64,000 nucleotides of DNA from Calliopum simillimum. Taxonomy: Eukaryota; Arthropoda; Insecta; Diptera; Lauxaniidae. The stretch spans positions 124,705,309 to 124,769,308 of the forward strand of contig OX638368.1 in assembly GCA_951812925.1 (NCBI GenBank), in the 5' to 3' direction. Shown here piece by piece: positions 36,827 to 49,083 of the stretch. Each line of letters opens with the position of its first letter. Position 1 is the first letter of the stretch. The notes under the pieces were generated by a model that saw nothing but the letters and a program-made list of their open reading frames with translations, was not told the origin of the DNA and searched no databases. A program made the translations under genes and the position numbers.

Positions 36827-39800
36827 AGGCAAATTGTAAGCTCCAAACACAAAGGTTTCAATTAAATATCATTAATGAATTTTCAGAAAAGCTAAAAACA
36901 TAAATTAAAAGTAATAATAATAATAATAAGTTTTTACCTCCTAGCATATGATGCTTTGCGATCCTTAAATATAATGCTAGCAGTAACTTTTTCTCTCATA
37001 CGATTTCTGGATGTTTGATCAAATGAATTACGGTATATAAAACATTTCCAACGATGATAAATGGCTCGAAGTAAACGTGACGTTTCTGCAAGAAATTTTG
37101 GTGCTGTTGGCCATTCTGTCGATAACGGACTAAGTGTGTTTGGTGGAAGACGTAAAGGTATCGTTAACAAATATTGTCGGATTTTCCATGTACGATAGTA
37201 TTGATAAATAACAGCAACAGCCCATTCAACTTGTTTTTTGTATCTCATTGTTCGGTATTCTTCACGTGCCTGAAAAAAAGAATAATATTAAAAAAAAAAA
37301 TTTCATTAATGGTCGTTACGTCCACCTTAAAAGAAAAACACTAAATGCGTGTACATCAAAGCCAGTAAACATTAAATAAGTTAACTTACGATTCGATATA
37401 GGCTCCATAGGTGTCTGCGTCCTGTGAAAGGAATGCCAAAACGACATTCCTAAGCTTGCATGCATTAATATTTGTTAACAGCGAAAAAATTAACAATAAA
37501 CAACTTATCTACTTATAACATCTACAATAGTATTTTGTAAATTTCTTCTCTCACTGATAACACTAGACAACAGCCACAATGTAACATTTAGCAGACCATA
37601 TTTTCTTAACTAATTTGAGGTCGCTGAGTCCGAAAATCGCATTTATTTTTTATTTTTCCTAGGGGTCGTTCTCGAGACAATCGACCTTTTCGATTTTTGA
37701 GGTTATAGCTCCATTTTTTCGAACATATTTTGAGAAACCCAATTTCGATCGAATATGTTTTTACACTATTATAGAGAAAAATTCTTAAACTTCCAACAAG
37801 TGTACCAATATCTAAGATCCAATTCAAATTGGCTGAGTTATAGCAACGAAAAGTTAATTTTTATAGTAGTTTTTTACATTTTTTCGTGTTTAAGCCAAAT
37901 TAAACACGGTATTTTTGCCAGCAGCTTACACAAATATATATTTTTTATATTTTAGTTCAATAGAGTATTTAATTGCAAGTATTTGGAAATCAATTTTAGC
38001 AAAATCGGATCATTTTTTAACAAGTTATTAAAGTTTTAGTGAAATAAGACCATTTCGATTTTCATAGAAAACACAAATTATTTTTTAAATTTTTGTTGAA
38101 AAAATATATTTTTTCTATGAAATTCGAAATGGTCTAAAACCTTGATAACTTTTTAAAAAATTATCCGATTTCGCAAAAATTTAACTCCAAATATTTGCAA
38201 TTAAATACTCTATTGAACTAAAATATAAAAAATATATATTTGTATAAGCTGCTGGCAAAAATACCGTGTTTAATTTGGCTTAAACACGAAAAAATTTAAA
38301 AAACTACTATAAAAATTAACTTTTCGTTGCTATAACTCAGCCAATTTGAATCGGATCTTAGATATTGGTACTCTTGTTGGAAGTTTAAGAATTTTTCTCT
38401 ATAATAGTGTAAAAACATATTCGATCGAAATTGGGTTTCTCAAAATATGTTCGAAAAAATGGAGCTATAACCTCAAAAATCGAAAAGGTCGATTATCTCG
38501 AGAAAAATAAATAAATGCGATTTTCGGACTCAGCGACCTCAAATTAGTTTAGAAAATATGGTCTGCAAAATGTTACACACACATATTAATTATTTGTAAT
38601 GTAGTGTAATACAATAAAACTTTACATCTACAATTTTGTTTTTTTTTCTAAGCGTAGGTTCAGTTTTTTAAAATTTTATCTACTTAAATTGAATGAAATC
38701 CCCCTTACGAGGTGGAAAAATGTGAAGGAAAAACAATAGTATTCGTTGAACATTTTTTCCCTCTCCCGGCAACTTTTATGTTAATTCAAATATATAAAAA
38801 CAATAGATCTCGTCGCAAACTAAATTTATGATAACTTGATTAAATTCACCAATATGTAAAGATATAGCGGGCGTAACGTTTCACTATACATACATATATG
38901 TATGTACCTACATTGTTATATGTTTAAACTTATTTTATTTTAACTTTATATCTTTTGTTACTTTGACGCCCAAACATTTTTTTTTTACAAAATTTAACAA
39001 ATTTTTAAAAATTAAAACACTAGACAACAAAGACCATCATTAGCCTGTCATCAAAAATTTAAATTTATTTGCAGAAGTCGTGAGCAATTAAAATATATCT
39101 TTTAATTTTTGAAATATTTTAAGTAAGAACATCTCTTAAATGGTTTGATAAAAAATATTTTAAAAAAGTACTTGAGGCTAATCTCAACTAAAACTATAAA
39201 AGTTTTAAAGTAATCTGATATGCAAAAGCCGTATGGTGTCAGGCCCCATATACAAAGTGTTGAACAAAATAAGTGGCTATAAATGTTAAATAAAATATGC
39301 TGAGAATAGCTAACTTATATTGAGCATGCGAAAAAACATCAAAAATACACAAAAGTAAGCATTTTGTTTAACTTATTTAATTTTGTTCTAACTATGTTTA
39401 ACATTGAAATTTTACTTACACGCCAAGTCCGCCAAGCGCTCGATATTATAATTTGACTATCGCGCATACGTAAAAAATGTTTTCTCTTTATATACATGCG
39501 AAATGTCTTTTGTATTAAAACTGCCAAATCATTAAGACGCGCCTTTCTAAATTGTTCCAACTCATATACTGTACGTGGGCTACGAATAAATACATTTTTT
39601 GTGCCTATTGTAAATTCTGCTGATGGTAATGGTAGATTGTGGATAATTAACGCTATGCCTTCAATTGTGCTTCCGCTGTGAAAGTGCGGCCACGTTATGG
39701 TGTTCAGCGCTTTATATCGATTAAAAAATTTTCCATGGGACAAATGAAAGCAATGTCCTGAACGACACAAATTTAAAAGTGGCATTAGACTCATATAACG

Positions 39801-42800
39801 TACTTGATGCTGAACTAAGGCAAGATCAAGAGTTCTTGGCTGCTTGCAATCATTCGGTTTTATACAAAATACATAATGCGAACGACGATTTTTCACAATG
39901 GATAATAGTGTTTGTAGCTGAGTGCGAACATTAGAACTTAAAGTTGTTGGTTTTTTATTTGCTTGTCTACGTGGATTGCCTTAAATTATATTAAAAATAG
40001 ATATGTATAGAAAAAAATCCAAATCAATTTAATTTTAGTTATATAAGCTAAGGATACAGCTTGAATTCAACTGCTGCTTCTATTGCTTTTAATGTCGATC
40101 TATAATATTGAATAAATATTTTCCGTACTTCACCCAACTGAAAACCTTAAAAAAATTAGATGTTCATGGCCCCACGTTGGGCGCCAATTGAAAAGATGTG
40201 AAAAATATTTTTTTAATAGCGAGGTACGTCGCATGTGTTCTTTTCTCCACATTTATTGTATAATAATTCTCAAATTAATTAATGGGTGAAAATACAGCAA
40301 AATATTCATTCAACATTATAGCTTGAAATTAAAGGTAATAGAAGCAGCAGTTGAATTCAAGCTGCATCTTTGACTTATATAAATGAGAATCAATCTTACC
40401 TTCAGGAAAAAGGCTTTGTACTAACGACAGTTTACTTTGATACAGGGCAGTGCTTATATATTTTGGCAACACGTCTGAATTCTTTTCCAGAAACCGGTGT
40501 ATTGAATAATTAACTACATTGGCAAAATGTCGAATTCTGCAACGAAAATCGAATTAAAATTCACACTGCAATTGTAAATATTAAGTAAATACTTAAAACA
40601 CATTGAATTTGGACCACTTGTCAGAAAATTGGGATGACCTGCACAGCATTGTTGAATGCGTTGCAGCAAAGCTTCATCCGTCGTCAAATGCGTTTCATTA
40701 ATAAGGCTCAGTATACCATAGCTTGGTTTATCAATTAATTCACAAATTGATTCATTATCAAAATAATCTATTCGCGTCCACTCAAGACCTTCACGAATAT
40801 AAAGTTCTTGCTCCAATCTTAACACATTATAAACGAAATTCTAAAATAAAAGTAATTTATTATTTATAATTTAAGTCTTGTTTTAACAATGAAACCAACT
40901 TACTTGATGAATTTTTTCAGAACTATAATTTATGGTAAATTGTTCGAAAGAGTTTTTTTCCAAAATTTCGAAACCATAAAAATCTAGCAATGCTAAATTT
41001 TTTTCCCTTTTCGTTGATTTTAAAGATTCATTAATTTTATTAACAAGCCAAGTAAAAAGACGACTATAAAGTGTACGACACAGCACATTTCGAATACTAG
41101 ACGCTTGACGTGCATCCAGTTCAGAACCTAAGCAACAAATATTTTTTAGTTTGAAGTTTTTATTGGAATATAATGAATTTACCAATGTCATCTTGTGTAC
41201 AATAAGAGTTGTTTACCCTAGTAAGGCAATTAAGTAAGATTTGAGCTTCTAAATGAAGAAGTTGTGATGTTTCTTGCACTTCTAAATATTTAATCTACAT
41301 TAATAAATTTATAAATTTCATATTTAATTTGAAAAATACCATATGAATTTGATACTTGGCAGCCTTCAGTACCATCAATATTTGTAACGGGAACGAAAAT
41401 AAAATTTCCCAATTTCAAAACTACTGCAATAACACGAAACATTGCATTTATTTCATCAGTAGAAAAGCTCAGTACTTCCAAAGATTTCTTAACATAAAAA
41501 AAAAAAAAAATTTAAACTATAAGCAATATATGAATAAACGAAACATTTGATTTACCTTTGTGTAGTGGAAATTGGAACGATCTTCTTCAATAGCGGAGGT
41601 GTTTTTCAATATTTCGTATTTCTCAACATTTCTGTACAGTTTAAGAGACTCTACAAAAAGGTTTAAATAAATAGAACAAATTAAACTAAAAATACACTAA
41701 AACCTTATCGCATACGTACTTAAAAGTTGCATTTCAGCTCCAGAAAGCAATTGATAGAAAATATGAAAGTTCCTTTCTCCAACACTTGTGTTCGTTATGC
41801 GTGTCTGCAAATTTAAATATAAGTTTAATCGAAATTTACATTACAAAATTATTAAAACAAACCTTTTCCAACATGTCTAAGTTAAGATGCAAAAATAAAG
41901 TTTTATATTTTAAAAAGTAAGTAATTTTAATGTGGGTTACAAATCTGCAGACTTTTGACCAAAGAACTTAGCGTTAGGAAATAACGCCCAAAAGCAAAAA
42001 CGAAATAAAGCCCAAATTATTTTCATATAAATTTTTGCGATAATCATTTTGAAAATAACGTCCATAATTTGGGATTTATCTTGTTAAACAAATTAAATAA
42101 TGCCTAAAAAATAAAAAAACGTCATAAGGCTCAAAATAAAAACGAAATAACGCGCAAACTATGTTCATTTAAATTTGGACGATAATAATTTTGGAAATAA
42201 CGCCCAAAATTTATTTATATGAAAACAGTTTGGGCGTTATTTCATTTTTAAGTTTGGGCTTTATTTTATTTTTAGCCAAAAAAAAAAAAAACAACTTTAA
42301 AACATTCAAATAGTAGTCAAAAGATATAAAGAACGAAATTGAAGTTTTTATTGATATTGCTCGCTAAATAATCATTCAATCATTGCGTGGGATTTCAACT
42401 TTCATGTATTACGATTTCAACAAAATCTTAAATCTTTCGAATAATTTAAAATAATCAAACTCATTGAAATATAGTCGGGGCAAGTAAAAAAAAAAAAATA
42501 CTTACAATGTGTTATGTGTACGCCTATCGGATCACCCTTAAAATCTATTTCTATATCAAATAGTTTTCCCTAAAAATTGAAATTCATTTGACATTGGTTT
42601 CTGTTTCTTTTAAGAATATACTCTTAACTTACATATCTACTAGAGTTATTATTTTGTAACGTAGCAGCATTGCCCATTGCTTCAAGGAATACATCGGCAC
42701 ACGTTACACATTCGCGTAATTTTTGATTCAATGATTTATGTTTATTTCTAGATGACATAAGTGCACCAAATGTTTGGTCTAATTTATGCGCATCATACAA

Positions 42801-44759
42801 TGAAATACGCTGTGTCGAGCCGGAATGATTATCCGTTTGACACTCTGTCGAATGTTGCCTTGTCAAATTTGAGCAACTACCACGCTGATGATTAAATTTT
42901 TGTGGAAGTTTGGCATACTTGAGCAATGATGTATTTTCTTCATGTTCAAAACTTTGCGCTCGATTACATCTGCTATGACCACATAAACGGCATCCAGAAA
43001 ATACGTTTTTATTTATTGAATCTTCACCAATGTAAGTTGCGCATGCTGCAAGGCTTTTTCCAGGTGACAGTGGTGATTTTGTGGCAGTGACATTGCAAAA
43101 GGGTAGGTGTTTAAAACAAGATTTCGTTGGTGGTTTTTCCGCATTATTGTAGGCACAGTGCATTTCACCGACAGAAATATTTTCATTACTTTTATGACGA
43201 GAAAAATCAAAATCAACGACTTTTTCGCGTGCAGTTTTTCTTGAATGACGTTCAGAACTTTCAGCACGCATTGATATTGGTAACATTGAAGAAGAGTCAC
43301 ATTTTCTTGTAACTGCACAAGGCGAAGGCGAAGGTGATTTACGGCGTGATGTGGCTGTTGTAGCCCCTCCAATATTATAAGAAACAAAATTTCCTGAGCA
43401 ACTACTAGAAGCTCGCCTATGTGTATAAGTGCACACATCGGTTTTAATTGAAGACTGCTTTTTGAGCGTAGGTATTGCACATTTTTCTTGGATGTGTGTC
43501 AAAAAATTAACAATCATTTTAAAGGATTCTGTTTTTCCAGATCCGCTTTCACCTAAGTAGAAAAATATTGCATAGTAACTATAAAACATTCACAAACTGT
43601 GTTAAATTAATCTTATTTTACCTGACAAAATGATGCACTGATCTTCATTTTGATCCTTTAATGACTGATAGGCCAAGTTAGCAAGGCCATAGCTAAAAAT
43701 AAGAATATTATAAATCATTAGCAAAAAATAAAACAGACATAAATATATTTGTATCACCATTTTGAAAATAGTGATTTTTCACTGATACCAAGAATCAAAT
43801 ATTAAATAATCTTCTTCTTCTTCTTCGAATATGCTACTCATTACGAGTAACATAGGTCCCTAATAAGAGAGCTGCCGTAAACACTAGGTTCTTATCAAAG
43901 CTTTCAGCGTAGCGTCTTTACAGACTTATAAAATTATTTTATATTATATCGAAATTTTCAGTCTGACTGAAATTGATTTTTTCTTTTAACCTATAATTAG
44001 GTTATGTACGATACACGCGCCTTTAAAAAAATACACGTGTAACGGGTCTAACTTTAAGACGCGCGCGAACGATTACACACGAGAGTACGTCTGTACTCGG
44101 TCACGGATAAAACGAAAGCATATTAAATAATCGTTCATAAGTACGTTAAACTTATTCTTATTCTCCTTGACAAGTTTTAACGGTGGAATTTTTTTAGTAA
44201 AAATAATTAATGATAGTACGGGGTGAAGCTTAACACGACACTTTTTACTTAGAATTGTTTTTATAATTTGTGTAGCAAAATCTTCCGCTTATAAAAATTT
44301 CATTATAACTATTTCGACCTACAAATTTTAACTATGGATTTACCAAAAACTTTTAACCACAAGAGCAAACAAACAGAACTGATGCATATACTCAAATCGG
44401 AAAATTCCGGTCGAACGAAAATTTCAGAGAGATCTAATATCTTCAAAAACATACATGTGTGGTGGTAACTGAAAAATGCCTTTGAACCCGTAAGCGCGTA
44501 TTATTTCCAGAGAATTTTCCGATATGTGACGATAAGGGTTGACGGCGACTACTGAGGTTCCAATATAAGTCTAAAAGGAAACAATAGAAACATTTGTAAA
44601 CAAATTTTATGTTTTTAAAGAGTATCCATTTATTCACATCGAATATCGACTTACATAAATATGATCTTTTTTATATCTCGAATTTATATTGTTTATAAAA
44701 CAGTCCTCCGTCAAGTTTTCCAGCAATACAGAGTCCCATGTTCCGATTTCTTGTTCCAT
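34268..44759 (-). CDS. Myo95E: Class I unconventional myosin with large loop-1 insertion
   Basis: Actin-based motor linking membrane and actin. Nineteen exons join in phase to 1253 residues: 44759-44655, 44570-44455, 43692-43622, 43552-42633, 42569-42506, 41876-41863, 41804-41720, 41650-41556, 41487-41340, 41281-41183, 41127-40904, 40840-40593, 40536-40400, 39979-39420, 37269-36938, 36746-36611, 36219-36067, 34590-34463, 34394-34268. An in-frame stop lies upstream of the start ATG. Motor motifs: TYIGTSVVAVNPYR, P-loop GESGSGKTES (from residue 98), switch I NNNSSRY (to residue 404), GERNFHIFYQLL, switch II DFYGFE in place of the usual DIxGFE, and EQELYIREGLEW. About 245 extra residues lie between P-loop and switch I. 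Two or three IQ motifs follow (LIQKTFRMYIKRKHFL), then a TH1 membrane-binding tail ending MEVIV. The divergent class I style suggests Myo95E; the symbol is inferred. Confidence 0.85.
34591..36066. other. Myosin intron 17, repeat debris
   Basis: No exon seen. 'gataggactaacgctaaggactga' (about 35345) and 'gatagggctaacgttaaggcatga' (about 35465) form a diverged direct duplication. 'aggatacgaacctaccaccg' near 34920 looks like a tRNA-type B box on the minus strand but has no A box. Confidence 0.4.
36777..36823. repeat. (TA)n microsatellite in myosin intron 15
   Basis: About 23 uninterrupted TA units, ending some 30 bp upstream (in transcript sense) of the exon 16 acceptor. Confidence 0.9.
37581..38576. 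repeat. 1-kb hairpin in myosin intron 14
   Basis: Arms of about 480 bp are nearly perfect reverse complements with a loop of only about 30 bp near 38078. The left arm begins gtaacatttagcagaccata and the right arm ends with the complement, ...gtctgcaaaatgttac. Transcription of the myosin gene would produce a long stem. Confidence 0.88.
38577..39419. other. Rest of myosin intron 14
   Basis: AT-rich, no exon or recognisable element. Confidence 0.45.
40045..40382 (-). mobile_element. LTR-retrotransposon trace with tRNA-Lys primer-binding site, in myosin intron 13
   Basis: Positions 40169-40186 on the minus strand read TGGCGCCCAACGTGGGGC, an exact 18-nt primer-binding site for tRNA-Lys(1,2). It directly follows a minus-strand sequence (from about 40380 down to 40187) that could be an LTR. 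The whole is bounded by an inverted pair: 'cagcttgaattcaactgctg' at about 40058 and its complement at about 40340. No gag or pol sequence is present. Confidence 0.55.
41940..42300. repeat. Degenerate repeats in myosin intron 5
   Basis: The word 'ataacgcccaaa' and variants ('aaataaagcccaaat', 'aaataacgcgcaaa', 'tgggcgttattt') recur in both orientations about every 60-80 bp. This looks like a small decayed tandem or fold-back repeat. Confidence 0.5.
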
Positions 44760-45294
44760 ATCGGAACAAGAATTTTCCAGGTAATTTTAATAAATAACGA
44801 AGAAAAATCTAGTGGAATAGAAAAAAAAAATCTACATTAGATCGCTTTAAATTTTTGTTATTGTTTTCTTTTTCTTTCCAATAGCTTAATATTATGGGCT
44901 CTTCTTGCACCACAAATTATTATTTCTATCCTTTCAACTATTAATATTTACTGGTGGCGCATTTTATTTCTATGTTTTAAGTATGAGTTGGAGCTGGTTC
45001 ACACGACAGACTAAATTGTCGGGAAGCGGTTTCTCCACTTTCCTACAAATAATTCTCTCACCCTACAAGAGTAAAGAGTACTTTTCTAAATACTCTCCTC
45101 TTAATGAGCATCTACTAAGTCAAAGCTTAGCTAATTCTTCATTCTATGCTTATGTCCATTATTTTCCAAAGCTTTACTAAAATCGCTACGGCCATTCTGG
45201 AGTAAAATATTTATAAATTAATTTTTACTTGAACTTTTAGTCATATGACTTTTAGTCATTTGAACTAAAAGTTCAATTAAAAATTAATTTTCAA
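44760..45294. other. Region upstream of the myosin start
   Basis: Probably holds the myosin promoter and 5' UTR on the minus strand; no clear core promoter motif recognised. No convincing gene on +. Confidence 0.35.
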
Positions 45295-45551
45295 TATATG
45301 AACCGTTCAAAATGACAATGGTGCAACTCCAAAAGTAATGTCGTAATATCAATTGGCTGACATTTTGTTAAGGATGAATAAAATTGATTTCTGTTTTCAC
45401 GAAAAATTTACTTGATGATTTGGAATTGTTGAAATTAAGTTGAAAAAATTATATCGACCAAACGACTGATCATTATGGCACATAATTTATATGACATTAC
45501 TTTTACATTCGTTTTGGAGTTGCAACATTGTCATTTTGAACGGCTCATATA
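45295..45551. mobile_element. MITE of repeat family C
   Basis: TIRs of about 40 bp: left tatgaaccgttcaaaatgac, right its near complement (with 'gagccg'). 257 bp, non-coding. Diverged relatives at 880-1040 and 15300-15440. Confidence 0.75.
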
Positions 45552-45899
45552 AATGTCATTAAGACACACTTAAAAATTCTTAAAAGTATTTAGTATTTTA
45601 GGTCGTATAAGACGAGTAGATAGATATCTCAAAAATTATAACAGAAACAGGGATACAAAAAAAAAGTATTTTTATTTTTGTTTGTTGTATTTTTTTCTTC
45701 TTCTTCTTCATTTCATAAGTATAAGCTTAAAAAACTAAATAATTCCGTCCCATCTCCAAAAGGTTTCTGATTTTAAATAAAATAAAAAACAAAATTAAAA
45801 AAAAATCGTTGGGTCATTCACAAATCAAGTGTACTCTTTTGGTCCCAAAACAAAATTTTTCTTCTTTTTTTTAGACATAATAGGGCGTCAGGAATTATT

Positions 45900-46450
45900 T
45901 ACAACAACAAAAAAGTGTGGCTCGGTCTTAGTTTCGGAAACATAGCGATAGGAAGATCGGAAAATAGCTATTGTGAAAACTGGTATAAGTTCTGAACTCC
46001 TTGATGGATTTTAAAAATATTGCTGTCGTATGAAAGGTATTTTAACAGGCTAGTAGTAATGAAATAATAAATAAAATAAATTTTAGGTACAAATGGTATA
46101 TTAAATGAAAGGAAATAGATTATGCTTCCATATTTTGTTGCTTAAACTATGGGTTAGTACATCATTTTTTTGAAAAAAACAACGGTTTTTTTTTAAAAAA
46201 AAAGCTGTTCAAAATTTTCAAAAATTTGCCATGTTTTGAAACCCATCACTCAGATTTCAGACATGGATTTGTACACTAATTTTATAGCCTCTTAAAGTTT
46301 CTTTCATATGACACCAGTATTTTTAAAATCCATCCAGGAGTACCCTCTTGATACTTGTTTTCATAAAAGATATATCCGAATCTTCCGATGGCTATGTCTC
46401 TGAAAGTAAATCTTTGTGATGACACAATTTTACTTAGAACTTGTAAAATA
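45900..46450. repeat. Fold-back repeat of family E
   Basis: Arms at about 45930-46050 and 46290-46430 are reverse complements with gaps. The right arm holds 'tatatccgaatcttccgatg' followed by 'gctatgtctctgaaa'. Same core at 18440-18490, 18700-18800 and 50440-50570. Confidence 0.6.
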
Positions 46451-47177
46451 AGCCGTTGTTGTTGTAATCTATTCTCAGATTCCTGTAGCTCTAAAAAAAA
46501 TAAAAAAACGGACAGGTAAAGTAAACTTGGTCTCCATTAACATTTTTTTAAGTTCCTGGTTATCACATACGTAAACAAACATTTTTTGTTTTGTTTTCTT
46601 CCACGCGTTTTATCACGTATTCATGTTTCATATTTCTGACAACTTATTTCTTCCTCTTCTTCATAATTTTTTTCGTCTACTTGTAACACGATTTTCTCAA
46701 TTATCGATTTATTTTCGTTCAAGTAAAACAAAAAAATTAATAAAATCAGGCTCAAACACAAGATATGCAGTTGTTTTTTTCATTTTTAGAATTGAATTTG
46801 TCTCCGAAATCCATTGTTTCTCTATATTTTAAACATCTATTAATCAAAATGATATTTTTTCACTGAAGCTCAGAAAATTTGGCTTTACCAATGGAAATGT
46901 AACGGCGAGTAATGCATCTTTATATTTACTTCACTTCTTACTCATGGTGAGCTATGATTTTTTTGTTTTTTTTATTTTAATAAATATATAAATTTGTTAG
47001 CAAATTTATTTAATTTTTTTGTTCTTTTCACAAAACATAAAACTTTTTCAACACAATTTAGCAAAGTTTTCCTACCAATTGTCAAAATTGTATATAATAT
47101 CTGTCAAATAAAAGCTAACTACATATATCCTGTAGGAAATATGATCATTCCCTATTACTTTTTTTTTTGGTAACTTA
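46451..47177. other. Intergenic, nothing recognised
   Basis: AT-rich; no gene or defined element seen before the TTA target site at 47175-47177. Confidence 0.4.
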
Positions 47178-48234
47178 GGGCCAGTTTTTCAGTGCAAGTT
47201 TAAGCTTCGTTTAAACAGTTTTATTAAACTCGTTTAAATTGTTAAACTAGTTTAACTATGAAATGACTTTTTCAGTGCGAGTTTAATATAACCTCGTTAC
47301 TTTGATTTTTAGTAGGCATTACTGAAAAATGATAAGAAAAATCACGTTGACGTACAAATAAAAATTGGAAGTGAAGTTTGTTTATTTAAATTTATTTTAA
47401 ATAAAAATAAATAAAGTAACAAACGGCGAGGAATAAACTTCATGACAAATGAAATAGATATCCTGCTCCAAATTGTAGACTTATGTTCTTTTCATTTGTT
47501 TGTATTGCAGAATATTTATTTAAATTTTTGTTAATTGTTACAATAAAACAAATGTTCATTGTAACAAATATAACAAAATAAACAAATCTTAAAATAAAGA
47601 AATTTAATTACATTTACTTTGGTTTTCTGTCACGACCACAGCCGCCACAGACTTTAGCCATTTTATTTGCATTCTTTTTACCTCCTCCGAAGCTTTGGCG
47701 TGTTGGCATTTTTATTCAAATGACGTAAAAGCATACTAGACCCAAAAGTTAATGCATCCATATCTTCTGTTGCTGCGGTAAACACCTTTTCGACCTTTAC
47801 TAAATCTGCAGACTAAGCATCGGCTTCATGTGGTGCCTTCACATAAGGTACACCCATAAGACACAGCAGCTCTTTTGCCTCATTTGCATGTTCTGTTACC
47901 TGAAATAATCGACGATTCAATTTTCCCATACATGCTTAATCGCCTGGTTCTTTTATTTTCTCAAGTACTTTCTGGGCTTCTTCCAGTCTTCAGCACTTTT
48001 TTCATTTTTGATTTTTTCAATTTATTTGTTTTGTATTTATGACAGCGATTTTCAAATTAATTTATTTTTTATTTATGACAGCAGCAGTCAAAATCATCTA
48101 GTAGGTTAAACGAAGTTTAAACGGCAAATATCTTTCAGTTAAATTACGTTTAACATTCACTGAAAAACTCATTTCTGACTTTAAACTTACTTTTAACCAG
48201 AAAATAAGTTAAACTTGCACTGAAAAACTGACCC
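47178..48234. mobile_element. PIF/Harbinger-type transposon, degenerate
   Basis: TIRs begin gggccagtttttcagtgcaa on the left and end ...ttgcactgaaaaactgaccc on the right. They continue with 'agtttaa' repeats that recur subterminally. TTA flanks both ends (47175-47177 and 48235-48237), the 3-bp target duplication of PIF/Harbinger. The minus-strand interior (about 47990-47600) has broken coding-like sequence, perhaps from the Myb-like accessory protein, but no intact frame. Confidence 0.78.
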
Positions 48235-48249
48235 TTAGTAACTTATTAT

Positions 48250-49083
48250 TGCCATATTATGCCCTTTCCACTACGCTGACGACATCTGCCTCTTATCGTC
48301 CAAACATTCAGATATGCAAAGCAAAATTGAAGACCTTGTCTTGGAATCACAAAAGGCCGGCCTAAAAATCAACGTATCCAAGACTAAAAGCATGAAGCTA
48401 AACGCAAGCAATGACATCACGTTTAAAGCTGGCAGTGATGACATCGGAAACGTCGATAGCTTCACGTATCTAGGCAGCATTATCTCCATGGATGGTGGAC
48501 CAAAAGAGGATATCAACTCAAGAATAGCAAAAGCAAAAGGCGCGTTTGCTCAACTGAACAAAATATGGTCTTCATCCGTTATATCCACCAAAACGAGAGT
48601 GCGCATTTTTGATTCGAATGTGAAATCGGTTTTGTTTTATGGGTGCGAAACATGGCTTGTTACTGAACAACTAACAAACAAGCTGCAAGTATTCGTCAAC
48701 AAATGCTTAAGGCGTATACTAAAGGTTTGGTGGCCTCGCACTATATCAAATGCCGAGCTACATCAAAAATGCAAACAGAAGGCTATAGCAAACGAGATCA
48801 AGCTGCGCAAATGGGGATGGATTGGTCACACTCTCCGGAAACCACACAGCGAAGTTTGTCGCCAGGCCCTTGAGTGGAATCCACAAGGCAGTAGAGGACG
48901 TGGTAGACCCAAAACCAACTGGAAAAGGTCGTTGGAAAAGGAAATCCAAGAATCGGGAAAATCGTGGCAAGAGATCAAAGTCATCGCAAGGGATCGTGAC
49001 AAATGGAGAGATTTCATATTGGCCCTATGCTCCTCCTAGGAGTTAAAGGAGAATACATACATACATACATACATACATACATG
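48250..49083 (+). mobile_element. 5'-truncated RTE-like LINE (reverse transcriptase C-terminus)
   Basis: The frame opens at about 48256 with the reverse transcriptase catalytic motif YADD (HYADDICLLSS) and runs to a stop at 49039. Typical LINE blocks follow: FTYLGSIIS, SVLFYGCETW, RRILKVWWP, GWIGHTLRK and GRGRPKTNWKR. There is no RNase H, and the 3' end is a (CATA)n tail at 49051-49081, as in RTE-type elements. The finger and endonuclease parts are missing. The 5' break lies only about 10-20 bp from the Harbinger 3' end. Confidence 0.85.

Noticed and set aside
41217..41281. Short version of myosin exon 10 ending at 41217
   Set aside because: That donor leaves the wrong phase for exon 11; the donor at 41183 keeps phase and adds a conserved stretch before the SELDARQA segment.
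48314..49039. 241-codon frame as a host gene
   Set aside because: It is the C-terminal part of a LINE reverse transcriptase; the frame opens upstream with YADD and ends before a (CATA)n tail.
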